The notes under the pieces: model-generated
What the model saw: the letters and a program-made list of their open reading frames with translations, nothing else
Databases searched by the model: none
Told to the model about the DNA's origin: nothing
Part shown: in pieces, positions 43,332 to 52,230 of the stretch
Layout: every line of letters starts with the position of its first letter
Position numbering within the stretch: position 1 is the first letter of the stretch
Translations under genes and position numbers: made by a program
NCBI RefSeq assembly: GCF_002019635.1
Contig: NZ_KV917371.1
Span: 1,240,001 to 1,304,000, forward strand
Source: Metabacillus halosaccharovorans
Lineage (GTDB): Bacteria; Bacillota; Bacilli; Bacillales; Bacillaceae
Length of the DNA stretch: 64,000 nucleotides
Direction: 5' to 3'

Positions 43332-45743
43332 TTAAGACATCTCCACCGTCTCAAATAGTTCTTTTGTTGTTTTCTTATCTTCAATAATCTCTTTCCAAGG
43401 ATCTTTATAAACAGATAAGGTTTCATCCATGCGGGCATTTAGTTCAATGCGTTTTTGTTTATCGTCCAATACAGATTGGACATGTGCTAAGCCGACGCGT
43501 TCGATCCATGCAGATGTACGTTCTAAGTAGGTAGCTGTTTCACGATAGTATTGCAGATAAGCACCTGTGATTTCCATCGCTTCGTCATCTGTTTTAACTT
43601 TGTATAGTAAATCTCCACCACGTACGTGTGTACCACCATTACCACCGACATAAAGCTCCCAGCCACCATCAATTCCGATAAAGCCAATATCCTTAAAGCC
43701 GGATTCTGCACAGCTTCTCGGGCAGGCGGAGACAGCCATTTTGACTTTATGAGGTGTTTGCAGACCTTCAAATTTCTTTTCAAGACGAATACCCAAGCCC
43801 ATTGAATCCTGTGTACCGAAGCGACAGAATGTTTCACCAACACATGTTTTTACCGTTCGTAATGATTTTCCGTATGCATAACCCGAATTCATATCTAAAT
43901 CCTGCCATACTCTCGGTAGATCATCCTTTTTCACTCCAAACAAGTCAATGCGCTGTCCACCCGTTACTTTTACTAGTGGAATTTCATACTTCTCTACAAC
44001 ATCAGCAATTCGACGCAATTCACTGGCATTCGTTACACCGCCATACATTCTCGGAACAACTGAGTAAGTTCCATCCTTTTGAATATTGGCATGCATTCTT
44101 TCATTAACAAAGCGGGATTCCCTTTCATCTTCATATCCAATTGGGTTAACCATTGCTAAGTAGTAGTTAAGAGCCGGACGACATTTTGAACATCCTTCTG
44201 ATTCCCAGCCGAGTACATTCATAACTTCTTTGATATGCTTTAAGCCTTTGGCACGGATTTCTTCGACGACTTCATCACGGGATAATGTTGTACAGCTGCA
44301 GATTGCTTCTTTCTGAGAGGATGCATCAAAATCAGAGCCAAGTGTAAATTGAAGAACATCGGCAACTAATGGCTTACAACCTCCACAGGAACGGGAAGCA
44401 CTTGTGCAACCCTTAATTGCATCAACTGTAGTACAGCCCTGTTCTTTGATCGCTTGAACGATCGTTCCTTTAGATACCCCGTTACACCCGCAAATTATTT
44501 CATCATCAGGCATTGATGCAACTAAGCTTTCACCTGCTTCTTCTCCAATTGGCTGAAGAATGGTGATTTTTTCTGTATCTGAAATGTCTGCTTCCTTCTT
44601 AATCATGGAGAATAGGCGGCTTCCCTCTTTACTATCACCGAATAAAACAGCCCCGACAATCTTATTTCCTCTTAATACAATCTTTTTGTAGATTCCATCT
44701 TGTTCATCAAAGATCTTCAGAGACTTTTTGTCGTCTCCTTCCATAAAGTCACCGGCTGAAAATACTTCTACTCCAGATACCTTTAATTGAGTTGATAAAA
44801 CAGAGCCTTTATACCCGTCAGTTGCCTTTCCGCAAATATGCTTAGCTAACACCATTCCTTGTTCATATAGAGGTGCTACCAAACCGTATGGAATTCCGTT
44901 ATGTTCCGCACATTCCCCAACAGCGTACACATTTGGGATATTTGTTTGTAAAAAGTCATTTACAATAATCCCTCTGTTTACATCAAGGCCGCTTTCAACA
45001 GCTAATGAAATATTCGGCTTAATTCCTACTGCCATCACGACCAGGTCTGCTTCAAGTTGACTTCCGTCTTTAAACTTCAATCCTTCTACACGATCTTCTC
45101 CGTATATCTCGGCAGTACTTGCTTCTAATAAGAATTTCATACCTTGTTTTTCCAGTTCATTTTGAAGAAGCTTACCTGCTGTTTCATCTAACTGACGCTC
45201 CATTAAAGTTGGGGCAATATGGATAACCGAAACATCCATTCCTAAGTTTAGAAGACCGCGTGCCGCTTCTAATCCAAGTAATCCGCCACCAATAACCGCT
45301 GCTTTTTTGTACTTTTTTGAAGCATCAAGCATGATATCTGTATCTTTTATATCACGAAAAGCAGTAACGCCTTCCTTATCTGCACCGGGCAGAGGCAGGA
45401 TGAATGGAACAGAACCTGTTGCAATGATTACTTCATCATAAGGTACGATTCTTCCCTTATCCGAACGAACAACCTTCATATCTGAATCAATTTTTGTGAC
45501 AGTCTCGCCTGTAAACAGGGTAATATTGTTTTCCTCATACCAGTTCCAATCATTCAGGGTGATGTCTTTTACCTCTGTATCACCTTGCAGAACTTTTGAT
45601 AAAAGAATTCTATTGTAATTTGGATGTGGTTCCGTCCCAAAAATGGTAATATCGAAAGCATCCTTTGAGATTTTTAAAATTTCTTCAACAGCTCTTACTC
45701 CGGCCATACCGTTTCCTATTAATACAAGCTTCTTTTTATTCAA
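43332..45743 (-). CDS. nasD: Assimilatory nitrite reductase large subunit NasD
   Basis: 803 aa, reduces nitrite to ammonium. FAD domain (VLIGNGMAGVRAVEEIL), NADH motif (VIGGGLLGLEAARGLL), [2Fe-2S] BFD-like cysteines (ICGCNGVSKG; SCGGCKPL) and a second Cys set (CSCTTLSRDE; GCSKCRP). The C-terminal sirohaem/[4Fe-4S] domain has KTCVGETFCRFG and SACPRSCAESG. AAGGGGAGG with 8-nt spacing selects the TTG at 45743; the frame opens at 45776. First gene of nasDEF, with its own TnrA-like box upstream. Confidence 0.95.
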   Translation of the reverse strand: MNKKKLVLIGNGMAGVRAVEEILKISKDAFDITIFGTEPHPNYNRILLSKVLQGDTEVKDITLNDWNWYEENNITLFTGETVTKIDSDMKVVRSDKGRIVPYDEVIIATGSVPFILPLPGADKEGVTAFRDIKDTDIMLDASKKYKKAAVIGGGLLGLEAARGLLNLGMDVSVIHIAPTLMERQLDETAGKLLQNELEKQGMKFLLEASTAEIYGEDRVEGLKFKDGSQLEADLVVMAVGIKPNISLAVESGLDVNRGIIVNDFLQTNIPNVYAVGECAEHNGIPYGLVAPLYEQGMVLAKHICGKATDGYKGSVLSTQLKVSGVEVFSAGDFMEGDDKKSLKIFDEQDGIYKKIVLRGNKIVGAVLFGDSKEGSRLFSMIKKEADISDTEKITILQPIGEEAGESLVASMPDDEIICGCNGVSKGTIVQAIKEQGCTTVDAIKGCTSASRSCGGCKPLVADVLQFTLGSDFDASSQKEAICSCTTLSRDEVVEEIRAKGLKHIKEVMNVLGWESEGCSKCRPALNYYLAMVNPIGYEDERESRFVNERMHANIQKDGTYSVVPRMYGGVTNASELRRIADVVEKYEIPLVKVTGGQRIDLFGVKKDDLPRVWQDLDMNSGYAYGKSLRTVKTCVGETFCRFGTQDSMGLGIRLEKKFEGLQTPHKVKMAVSACPRSCAESGFKDIGFIGIDGGWELYVGGNGGTHVRGGDLLYKVKTDDEAMEITGAYLQYYRETATYLERTSAWIERVGLAHVQSVLDDKQKRIELNARMDETLSVYKDPWKEIIEDKKTTKELFETVEMS

Positions 45744-45774
45744 GAAAATTGCCTCCCCTTGGAAAGTTTCTTTC

Positions 45775-45780
45775 ACTATA
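45775..45780 (-). promoter_or_regulatory. Candidate -10 element of nasDEF
   Basis: TATAGT on the minus strand; a start site near 45768 would place the TnrA-like box centre (45818) 50 bp upstream, the spacing known for TnrA-activated promoters. Confidence 0.5.
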
Positions 45781-45809
45781 TCACGGTTAAATGAAATATT
45801 TTATATACA

Positions 45810-45826
45810 TGTTAGGTTTTCTAACA
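45810..45826. promoter_or_regulatory. TnrA-like box upstream of nasD
   Basis: TGTTAGGTTTTCTAACA matches TGTNANAWWWTNTNACA except at position 7. It is a near-perfect dyad. Confidence 0.7.
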
Positions 45827-45855
45827 AAGTTTATCAAGAATATTCACACGATACG

Positions 45856-45977
45856 GAAAGCGCAAGCGCCTTGATCAGCCCCGACAAGCATAAGCCAATT
45901 TTGAATAGAAGGCGCTCTTTGCCTTCAATTCAAAATTGGCTTATGACCTCGAGGGGCTAGGCGCTGAAGCTAGACAC
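45856..45977 (+). repeat. Hairpin repeat, family 2, copy 3
   Basis: Outer arms AGCGCC/GGCGCT, perfect 17-bp inner arms ATAAGCCAATTTTGAAT / ATTCAAAATTGGCTTAT, tip stem GAAGGC/GCCTTC. Located between nasC and the nasD promoter. A second, internally deleted remnant (left end AAAGCGGAAG joined to right end CTGGAGCTAGACACA) lies at 46018-46046. Confidence 0.88.
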
Positions 45978-46017
45978 AAACACTATGTACAAAGCTTTAT
46001 ACTTTCTACCTCTTTAT

Positions 46018-46046
46018 AAAAGCGGAAGGTCCTGGAGCTAGACACA
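46018..46046 (+). repeat. Deletion remnant of the family 2 hairpin repeat
   Basis: The left terminal AAAGCGGAAG is joined directly to the right terminal CTGGAGCTAGACACA, with the central hairpin lost. Only 40 bp from the intact copy 3. Confidence 0.6.
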
Positions 46047-46067
46047 AAAACTAATTATTATTCATAT

Positions 46068-46100
46068 TTAAAAAAGGAAATCAGCTATACACCAACTTCC
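46068..46100 (-). terminator. Terminator of nasBC
   Basis: GGAAGTTGGT (46100-46091) pairs with AGCTGATTTCC (46086-46076) with several G-U pairs, followed on the minus strand by TTTTTTAAA. Confidence 0.5.
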
Positions 46101-46112
46101 CTAAAAAACCAT

Positions 46113-48245
46113 CTATATTTGTCTAATATTTACCGTACTTACTTTAAACCCAGGCATTTTGCAGGTTGGGTCCAGGTCCTCTCCTACAAGCATGTTTACG
46201 TTTTGATCTTCTGCCCAGTGAAAAGGTACGAATACAGTATCTTGCCTGATTTTTTCAGATATTTTACTTCTTACGGTAATTTTTCCCCGCTTCGATGCAA
46301 CAGCGACAAGGCTATTTGGCTCAATTTCGTATTTTTTAGCTGTTTCCGGGTGAATTTCCAGGTAAGATTCAAAATTTCTTGCTGCAAGTGCTGAGCTTTT
46401 TCGTGTTTGCACTCCCGTTAAATAATGTGACATGATTCTGCCGGTTGTTAAGTACAACGGATATTCACTACAAGGCTTTTCTTTTGGTATTGCTGAAGTA
46501 TTCGACACTGGAATCAAATTGGCTTTTCCATTCGGTGTTGCAAATGAATGTTCAAAAAGTCGTTCTGTTCCTTGATGATTTACCTCTGGACACGGCCAAA
46601 GAATCCCCTGCTCTTTTCTAATGCGATCATAGGTAATGCCGTAGTAATCAGCGATGCCGCCCCTACTCGCCTCCCTTAATTCATTAAAAATATCCTCTGC
46701 CTTTTGATAAGGAAAGTATTTTTCTTTTCCTAATACTTTTGCAATCTCACAAATAATTTGCCAATCATTTTTCGCCTCACCGGGACAAGGGCGGCTCGCT
46801 TCGCGCAGTGTGACGCGCCCCTCCAAATTTGTCATTGTCCCTTCATCTTCTAGATAAGAAGATGCCGGTAATATTAAATCAGCAAACTTGGCTGTTTCAG
46901 AAACAAATAGATCCACTGCAACTAAAAACTTTAATTTCTTAAGAGCTTCTTTCACAAAGATTGCATTTGGATTGGAAACAACAGGATTTGAACAGACAAG
47001 AAACATGCCTGTGATCTCTCCATCATTTATTTTTTGAAACATTTCGTAAGCTGAAACACCTTTTCTCGGCAGCTCATCTTTGTCAATTCCCCATACTTTT
47101 GCAACATGTGCCCGATGCTCTTCATTTTCAATTAATCGGTATCCCGGCAATTGATCAGCTTTCTGCCCATGCTCTCTCGCTCCTTGTCCATTTCCTTGTC
47201 CTGTTATGGCTCCGTAGCCTGAATAGGGTTTTCCAATTTTCCCAGTTGCGATTACAACGTTTAGAAAATTCCTAACAGCAACCGTTCCGTCTATTTGCTG
47301 CTCAACTCCCCGGGCTGTGAAAAGCATTCCAGATTCTTCAGCCGCAAATTTTGTTGCAGCTGTTCTAATTTGCTCAATTGGAACGCCTGTGAGTTCTGAA
47401 ATCTCATCCAACGATAATGATTGAACATAGTCTTTAACCTCTTCAAATCCCGTTGCACGTTCATTAACAAAATCTTCATCAACTAAATTTTCGTCAATAA
47501 TAACCTTTAAAAAACCGTTCGCCAATGCAGCATCCATACCCGGTTTCACCTTCAAATGCAGATCAGCCAATTGCGTTGTAGGAGTTTCCCTTGGATCGAT
47601 CGCAATAATGTATGCACCATTTTCCTTCGCTTTTTCAAAGTAAGGCATGATTGTTGGCTGACACTCTGCAATATTTGTTCCCGCTAATATGATGACTCTT
47701 GTGGAAGGGATTTCCTTTAACGAGTTTGTCAGCCCGCGATCTAAACCAAACGTCTGATTTGCCGCAGTTGCTGCCGCAGACATACATAGGCGGCCATTAT
47801 AATCAATGTAGGGTGTCTTTAAGCCCACTCTGGCAAACTTTCCAAGTATATATGCTTCTTCATTAGTAATTGATGCACTTCCATAGATTGATAATGCCTC
47901 ATGCCCATCGACTGCTTGTATTTCCTCCACTTGTTTCTTGATATATTGCAAGGCTTCTTCCCATGAAATCCGAACAAACTCTCCATCTACTTTCAGCAAT
48001 GGATGTAGAACACGATCTTGATGGAAAGGATGCTGGTGAGCATTCATTCCTTTAATACATAAACGTCCTTGTGATGTCGGGTTATCTTTTCCTATTGTTT
48101 TATAGGTTTTCCTTGAGACAACAGATTGTTCGATTAACTGCATTTTGCATTGCATACTGCAAAACGGACATTGTGTATCATAGACTTTTTCAGATTGAAC
48201 CTCTTGTTGCTTCGTCCGGAAATACTTTAATAACAGATCAGTCAA
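46113..48245 (-). CDS. nasC: Assimilatory nitrate reductase catalytic subunit NasC
   Basis: 710 aa, molybdenum bis-MGD enzyme reducing nitrate to nitrite. The N-terminal [4Fe-4S] motif is CPFCSMQC...GRLCIKG (about 26-66). Typical molybdopterin oxidoreductase segments follow: YGSASITNEEAYILGKF, GTNIAECQPTIMPYF, TGQGNGQGAREHGQKADQLPG, and the C-terminal dinucleotide-binding TTGRIMSHYLTGVQTRKS. A TTG start at 48245 lies behind GAGGTG. It lies 31 bp after nasB, with which it works as electron acceptor. Confidence 0.95.
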   Translation of the reverse strand: MTDLLLKYFRTKQQEVQSEKVYDTQCPFCSMQCKMQLIEQSVVSRKTYKTIGKDNPTSQGRLCIKGMNAHQHPFHQDRVLHPLLKVDGEFVRISWEEALQYIKKQVEEIQAVDGHEALSIYGSASITNEEAYILGKFARVGLKTPYIDYNGRLCMSAAATAANQTFGLDRGLTNSLKEIPSTRVIILAGTNIAECQPTIMPYFEKAKENGAYIIAIDPRETPTTQLADLHLKVKPGMDAALANGFLKVIIDENLVDEDFVNERATGFEEVKDYVQSLSLDEISELTGVPIEQIRTAATKFAAEESGMLFTARGVEQQIDGTVAVRNFLNVVIATGKIGKPYSGYGAITGQGNGQGAREHGQKADQLPGYRLIENEEHRAHVAKVWGIDKDELPRKGVSAYEMFQKINDGEITGMFLVCSNPVVSNPNAIFVKEALKKLKFLVAVDLFVSETAKFADLILPASSYLEDEGTMTNLEGRVTLREASRPCPGEAKNDWQIICEIAKVLGKEKYFPYQKAEDIFNELREASRGGIADYYGITYDRIRKEQGILWPCPEVNHQGTERLFEHSFATPNGKANLIPVSNTSAIPKEKPCSEYPLYLTTGRIMSHYLTGVQTRKSSALAARNFESYLEIHPETAKKYEIEPNSLVAVASKRGKITVRSKISEKIRQDTVFVPFHWAEDQNVNMLVGEDLDPTCKMPGFKVSTVNIRQI

Positions 48246-48276
48246 GGTAGATCACCTCTTATTCTATTAATCTTAT

Positions 48277-50619
48277 TTATAATGACTTCTCAACATGTGA
48301 ATGTAGCTCTGCTTCCAACCGCTGAACGAGTTGTTCACATAATGTATCCTCAAATAATACTTCACGAATATGAATCATCCCTACCCGCTCAACCCAATCT
48401 CCCAGTTGTTCTAAATAGTTGGCTGTTTCTCTGTAATATTGAATGAGTCCGAAAATCATTTGCTTTGCCATCAACTCATGAGCAGCTACTGTGAAAAGCT
48501 CTCCCTGTTTTATCTTAGGAGATAAACTTCCTCCCACGTAAATTTCCCAACCTAGCCCGTCACCAATTACACATATATCCTTTGTTCTCATATCAACTTC
48601 TTTATGCTTGCAGCCTGACACACTGATGACAAGCTTGTGTGGTGTTAACAAAAATTCAAGCTCTTTTTCCAATTCAATTGACAGATTAAGAGAACGGTCA
48701 TCTGTATGACACTGACATTCTTGTTCACTAAAATATGTGTTTATATGGCGAACAGTATTTGTTGCCACAGAACTTAGTCTAAGTTCTGTGCAAACAGCAT
48801 GAATGCTTTCCTCTTTAATTCCTTTCAATTGGATTCGTTGTTCTGGTGTAATTCCGATGTCTGCTATTTTGTATTTATCCATCATATTTGCCAGTTTTTT
48901 CAACTCATCAGATGTTACTTTTCCTCCTAAAAGCTGTGGTGTGACGGAATACGTGCCATTACTCATCCTTTTTACCTTTACATCTTCAAATGGGTTTACA
49001 GCTTGGCTGATTCCCTCACGTTCAGGATAAATCATCGATAAATAATAGTGGATGGCCGGAACACAGCTTGAGCATCCTTCCATCGAGCGCCAATCAAGCT
49101 CAACAAAAACTTCTTGAATTGACGCTAGATTTTGTTGTTGAATTTGTAAAACAACTTCATCTTCTGTAAGAGCCGTACATGAGCAAAGTGACTTAATCTC
49201 GATAAATTCATCACATTCATCACTATGAATATAAGCAACCAGGTCTGTTAAAAGTAACTTACAACCGCCACATGAGCTTGATGCTTTTGTGCATTGTTTC
49301 ACTTCTTTAACAGTTGTTAGGCCATGCTGTTGGACAGCTTCCATAATGGCTCCTTTTGTTACACCATTACAGTTACAGATGATTTCAGATCGTTTCATTG
49401 ATTTGACTGTAGATGCGCCATTGTCTGTTGAGTGGAGAAGGCTGCGTTTGTCCTCATCATTTACATGCTTTCTTTTGACAATCATGTCTAGCACTTTCGA
49501 TTGCTGACCTGTTTCTCCATACAATATTGCACCGACAATAATATCTCCTCGAAGCACTATTTTTTTATAGATGTCTTCCACTTCATTTAAGATTGTTAAG
49601 GTTTTGGTTGACTCATTCTCTTCAAAATCACCGACAGAAAAAAGGTCAACCCCCGGCACTTTTAAACTTGTTGATAAAACAGAGCCTTTATATCCCTCAA
49701 CCGGTTTATCACAAATAAACTTAGCCAGAACTTTTCCTTGTTCATAAAGAGGTTTTACAAGACCGTAGACAATGCCATTATGCTCAACACATTCCCCAAC
49801 TGCATATATATCAGGAATACTTGTTTCCATGAAATCATTAACGACAATCCCTCTATTTGTAGTCAGACCCGATTCCTTAGCTAAGCTGATATTAGGTACA
49901 ACACCAACCGACATGACAACAAGGTCTGCTTCTACCTTTGTACCATCTGTGAATTCAACTTCCTCGACCCGATCGGTTCCACCTATTTCCTTTGTCACTT
50001 TTCCTAAAAGAAATCCGATACCTTGTTGCTCTAACTGCTTTTGAAGCATACTTGATGATTTGGCATCGAGCTGACGTTGCATGAGATAATCTGTATTGTG
50101 CACAACCTTTACATCCAATCCCAGATTTAACAATCCTCTAGCCGCTTCAAGCCCTAATACTCCGCCCCCGATTACAATTGCTTTTTTGAACCTCTTAGCC
50201 CCTTCAAGTATGGCTTCACAGTCTTCAATTGTCCGGAATGTGACAACTCCCGGTTTTTCAACCCCAGGAAGAGGTAGAACAAACGGTGAGGAACCTGTTG
50301 CAAAAATTAATTTATCAAACGAAATGGGCCGGTTTTTATCTGTTGTAATTCTTTTGAGCTTCGTATCTATTTTGGTTACTGTTTCACCCGAATATAATGT
50401 GATTTGGTATTTTTGGTACCACTCGATACTGTTAATTGTTATTTCCGGAAATGTTGTCTCACCCTGTAACACAGATGATAAGAGAATTCGATTATAGTTG
50501 ACGTGAGGTTCACTTCCAATAATTGTTATATCAAATTGATGTTTATTTTGTTTTAATATTTCCTCCACACATCGGACTCCTGCCATTCCATTCCCGATTA
50601 CTACCAATCTTTGCTTCAT
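48277..50619 (-). CDS. nasB: Nitrate reductase electron-transfer subunit NasB
   Basis: 780 aa, transfers electrons from NADH to NasC. FAD motif VVIGNGMAGVRCVEEIL, NAD motif VIGGGVLGLEAARGLL, BFD-type cysteines (ICNCNGVTKG; SCGGCKLL; CSCTALTEDE; GCSSCVP). The C-terminal ~180 residues align with the sirohaem domain of NasD but have lost cluster cysteines: KTCVGETFC becomes NTYFSEQEC and ACPRSC becomes GCKHKE, so no sirohaem centre is expected. The ATG at 50619 lies 5 nt after GGAGGG; the open frame extends to 50715. Confidence 0.9.
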   Translation of the reverse strand: MKQRLVVIGNGMAGVRCVEEILKQNKHQFDITIIGSEPHVNYNRILLSSVLQGETTFPEITINSIEWYQKYQITLYSGETVTKIDTKLKRITTDKNRPISFDKLIFATGSSPFVLPLPGVEKPGVVTFRTIEDCEAILEGAKRFKKAIVIGGGVLGLEAARGLLNLGLDVKVVHNTDYLMQRQLDAKSSSMLQKQLEQQGIGFLLGKVTKEIGGTDRVEEVEFTDGTKVEADLVVMSVGVVPNISLAKESGLTTNRGIVVNDFMETSIPDIYAVGECVEHNGIVYGLVKPLYEQGKVLAKFICDKPVEGYKGSVLSTSLKVPGVDLFSVGDFEENESTKTLTILNEVEDIYKKIVLRGDIIVGAILYGETGQQSKVLDMIVKRKHVNDEDKRSLLHSTDNGASTVKSMKRSEIICNCNGVTKGAIMEAVQQHGLTTVKEVKQCTKASSSCGGCKLLLTDLVAYIHSDECDEFIEIKSLCSCTALTEDEVVLQIQQQNLASIQEVFVELDWRSMEGCSSCVPAIHYYLSMIYPEREGISQAVNPFEDVKVKRMSNGTYSVTPQLLGGKVTSDELKKLANMMDKYKIADIGITPEQRIQLKGIKEESIHAVCTELRLSSVATNTVRHINTYFSEQECQCHTDDRSLNLSIELEKELEFLLTPHKLVISVSGCKHKEVDMRTKDICVIGDGLGWEIYVGGSLSPKIKQGELFTVAAHELMAKQMIFGLIQYYRETANYLEQLGDWVERVGMIHIREVLFEDTLCEQLVQRLEAELHSHVEKSL

Positions 50620-50662
50620 GTTAACCCTCCAGCACAAATGGTTAGACTTTTTCAATAAATCC

Positions 50663-50668
50663 ATTATT
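50663..50668 (-). promoter_or_regulatory. Candidate -10 element of nasBC
   Basis: AATAAT on the minus strand; the implied start near 50656 lies 50 bp from the centre of the TnrA-like box at 50698-50714. Confidence 0.4.
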
Positions 50669-50697
50669 TCATATATTAGTTCACAGAAAATTATTCT

Positions 50698-50714
50698 TGT
50701 CAGAAAAGCTAACA
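50698..50714. promoter_or_regulatory. TnrA-like box for nasBC
   Basis: TGTCAGAAAAGCTAACA matches TGTNANAWWWTNTNACA with one mismatch (position 11). Confidence 0.68.
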
Positions 50715-50781
50715 CAAATTCTCAGTTTCTTCTTATGTCCTTTTTTTCATTTCCTTTACTTTTCATTTGTTCATATTTTCA

Positions 50782-50798
50782 CGTTATATTTTCTTACA
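50782..50798. promoter_or_regulatory. TnrA-like box for nasA
   Basis: CGTTATATTTTCTTACA matches TGTNANAWWWTNTNACA with one mismatch (position 1). Confidence 0.65.
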
Positions 50799-50827
50799 AG
50801 TATCTTTTCTACTGCTTTTTTGACCCC

Positions 50828-50833
50828 TATAAT
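50828..50833 (+). promoter_or_regulatory. -10 element of nasA
   Basis: Perfect TATAAT; the implied start near 50840 is 50 bp downstream of the TnrA-like box centre at 50790 and 65 bp before the start codon. Confidence 0.6.
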
Positions 50834-50904
50834 AAGCGACATACAACAAGACAGAAAATTAGAATAACTTTTAACCAGGAATGGAAAATGAAAGGAGATT
50901 TACA

Positions 50905-52110
50905 ATGAAACTATCTGATTTAAAAACCAGCGGTCATCCAAAGACACTTTTTTCCTCTTTCTTGTATTTTGATGTAAGTTTTATGATCTGGGTAATGCTT
51001 GGAGCTTTAGGGGTATTTCTTACACAGGACTTCGGCTTATCTCCCTCACAAAAAGGGTTAATTGTTGCCACCCCAATTCTTGCAGGCTCATTTTTCCGAA
51101 TCGTGCTAGGGATTTTAACCGATCGATTTGGTCCTAAACGAACAGCTATTTTGGGAATGACGATTACTTCGATCCCGCTTCTATGGGGATTATTTGCAGG
51201 AACAACCCTGCCAGAACTTTATATGATCGGGATCTTATTAGGGGTATCAGGAGCCAGCTTCGCTGTCGCACTTCCAATGGCTAGTAGATGGTATCCTCCA
51301 CATCTTCAAGGTTTGGCAATGGGAATTGCAGGAGCAGGAAACAGTGGTACACTTCTTGCGACATTATTCGGCCCACGTTTAGCTGAACAATTTGGTTGGC
51401 ATATAACAATGGGGTTAGCCCTTATTCCATTATTTATTACGTTTATCATTTTTATTATTTTAGCGAAAGATGCACCATCACAACCTGCACCACAGCCGCT
51501 TGCGAATTACTTTAAAGTTTTTGCACATAAAGATACTTGGTTTTTCTGTATTTTATATAGTGTAACTTTTGGTGGATTTGTCGGATTATCTAGCTTTCTA
51601 AGTATGTTCTTTGTTGATGAATACAATTTATCATCTGTTCAAGCCGGAGATTTCGTGACTTTATGTGTAGCAGCAGGAAGCTTCTTCCGTCCTGTTGGAG
51701 GGTTTATCTCAGATAAAGTCGGTGGTGTAAAGGTACTTTCTTTTCTTTTTATCGGTGTTGCAGTGTGTATGCTAGGGGTTAGTCAATTACCTCCTTTATT
51801 TGCTATCACAGCATTACTTTTCGTTGGAATGATGTGTTTGGGAATGGGAAATGGCGCCGTATTCCAACTTGTGCCACAACGTTTTCAAAAGGAAATCGGA
51901 ATGATCACAGGAATTGTCGGAGCAGCTGGCGGGATTGGCGGTTTCTTCTTACCAAATATCTTAGGTACAATGAAAGAAATGACAGGTTCATACGCTTCTG
52001 GTTTCATCACATTTTCAATCATTGCATTGGTTGCATTTTCAATTCTTCTTTTGGTAAGCCATTCATGGAAGAAGGCTTGGAAGATGAAGGAAGATGCTGT
52101 GAAAATTTAA
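50905..52110 (+). CDS. nasA: Nitrate transporter NasA (NarK/NNP family MFS)
   Basis: 401 aa, about 12 membrane segments. The N-terminus [26 protein letters not shown] and the nitrate-signature-like segments [19 protein letters not shown] and [16 protein letters not shown] are typical of nitrate/nitrite porters; [14 protein letters not shown] is the MFS inter-helix motif. The ATG at 50905 behind AAAGGAG is preferred over an upstream in-frame ATG at 50881. Divergent from nasBC, as in B. subtilis, which favours assimilation over respiration. Confidence 0.92.
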   Translation: MKLSDLKTSGHPKTLFSSFLYFDVSFMIWVMLGALGVFLTQDFGLSPSQKGLIVATPILAGSFFRIVLGILTDRFGPKRTAILGMTITSIPLLWGLFAGTTLPELYMIGILLGVSGASFAVALPMASRWYPPHLQGLAMGIAGAGNSGTLLATLFGPRLAEQFGWHITMGLALIPLFITFIIFIILAKDAPSQPAPQPLANYFKVFAHKDTWFFCILYSVTFGGFVGLSSFLSMFFVDEYNLSSVQAGDFVTLCVAAGSFFRPVGGFISDKVGGVKVLSFLFIGVAVCMLGVSQLPPLFAITALLFVGMMCLGMGNGAVFQLVPQRFQKEIGMITGIVGAAGGIGGFFLPNILGTMKEMTGSYASGFITFSIIALVAFSILLLVSHSWKKAWKMKEDAVKI

Positions 52111-52127
52111 TTAAGTATTTTAACACA

Positions 52128-52156
52128 AGCCCTGGCAATATTGTCAGGGTTTTTTG
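52128..52156 (+). terminator. Terminator of nasA
   Basis: AGCCCTGGCAA (52128-52138) pairs with TTGTCAGGGTT (52141 onward), followed by TTTTTTG. Confidence 0.78.
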
Positions 52157-52230
52157 TTTGCATTTTTTTGGATAAAATTACTTCTTTAGTAACAAATTAA
52201 ACCATAACTAGCTGTTAAGTGAGGGTTTAT

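Noticed and set aside
46119-46394. Plus-strand 91-codon open frame
   Set aside because: Antisense shadow of the strongly conserved nasC 3' end.
50765-50785. A third TnrA-like site in the nasA-nasB region (TGTTCATATTTTCACG)
   Set aside because: Several mismatches at fixed positions; overlapping better sites explain the region.
50618-50908. Plus-strand 96-codon open frame between nasB and nasA
   Set aside because: It runs across the divergent promoter region and its TnrA-like boxes; Phe/Ser-rich translation and no ribosome site.
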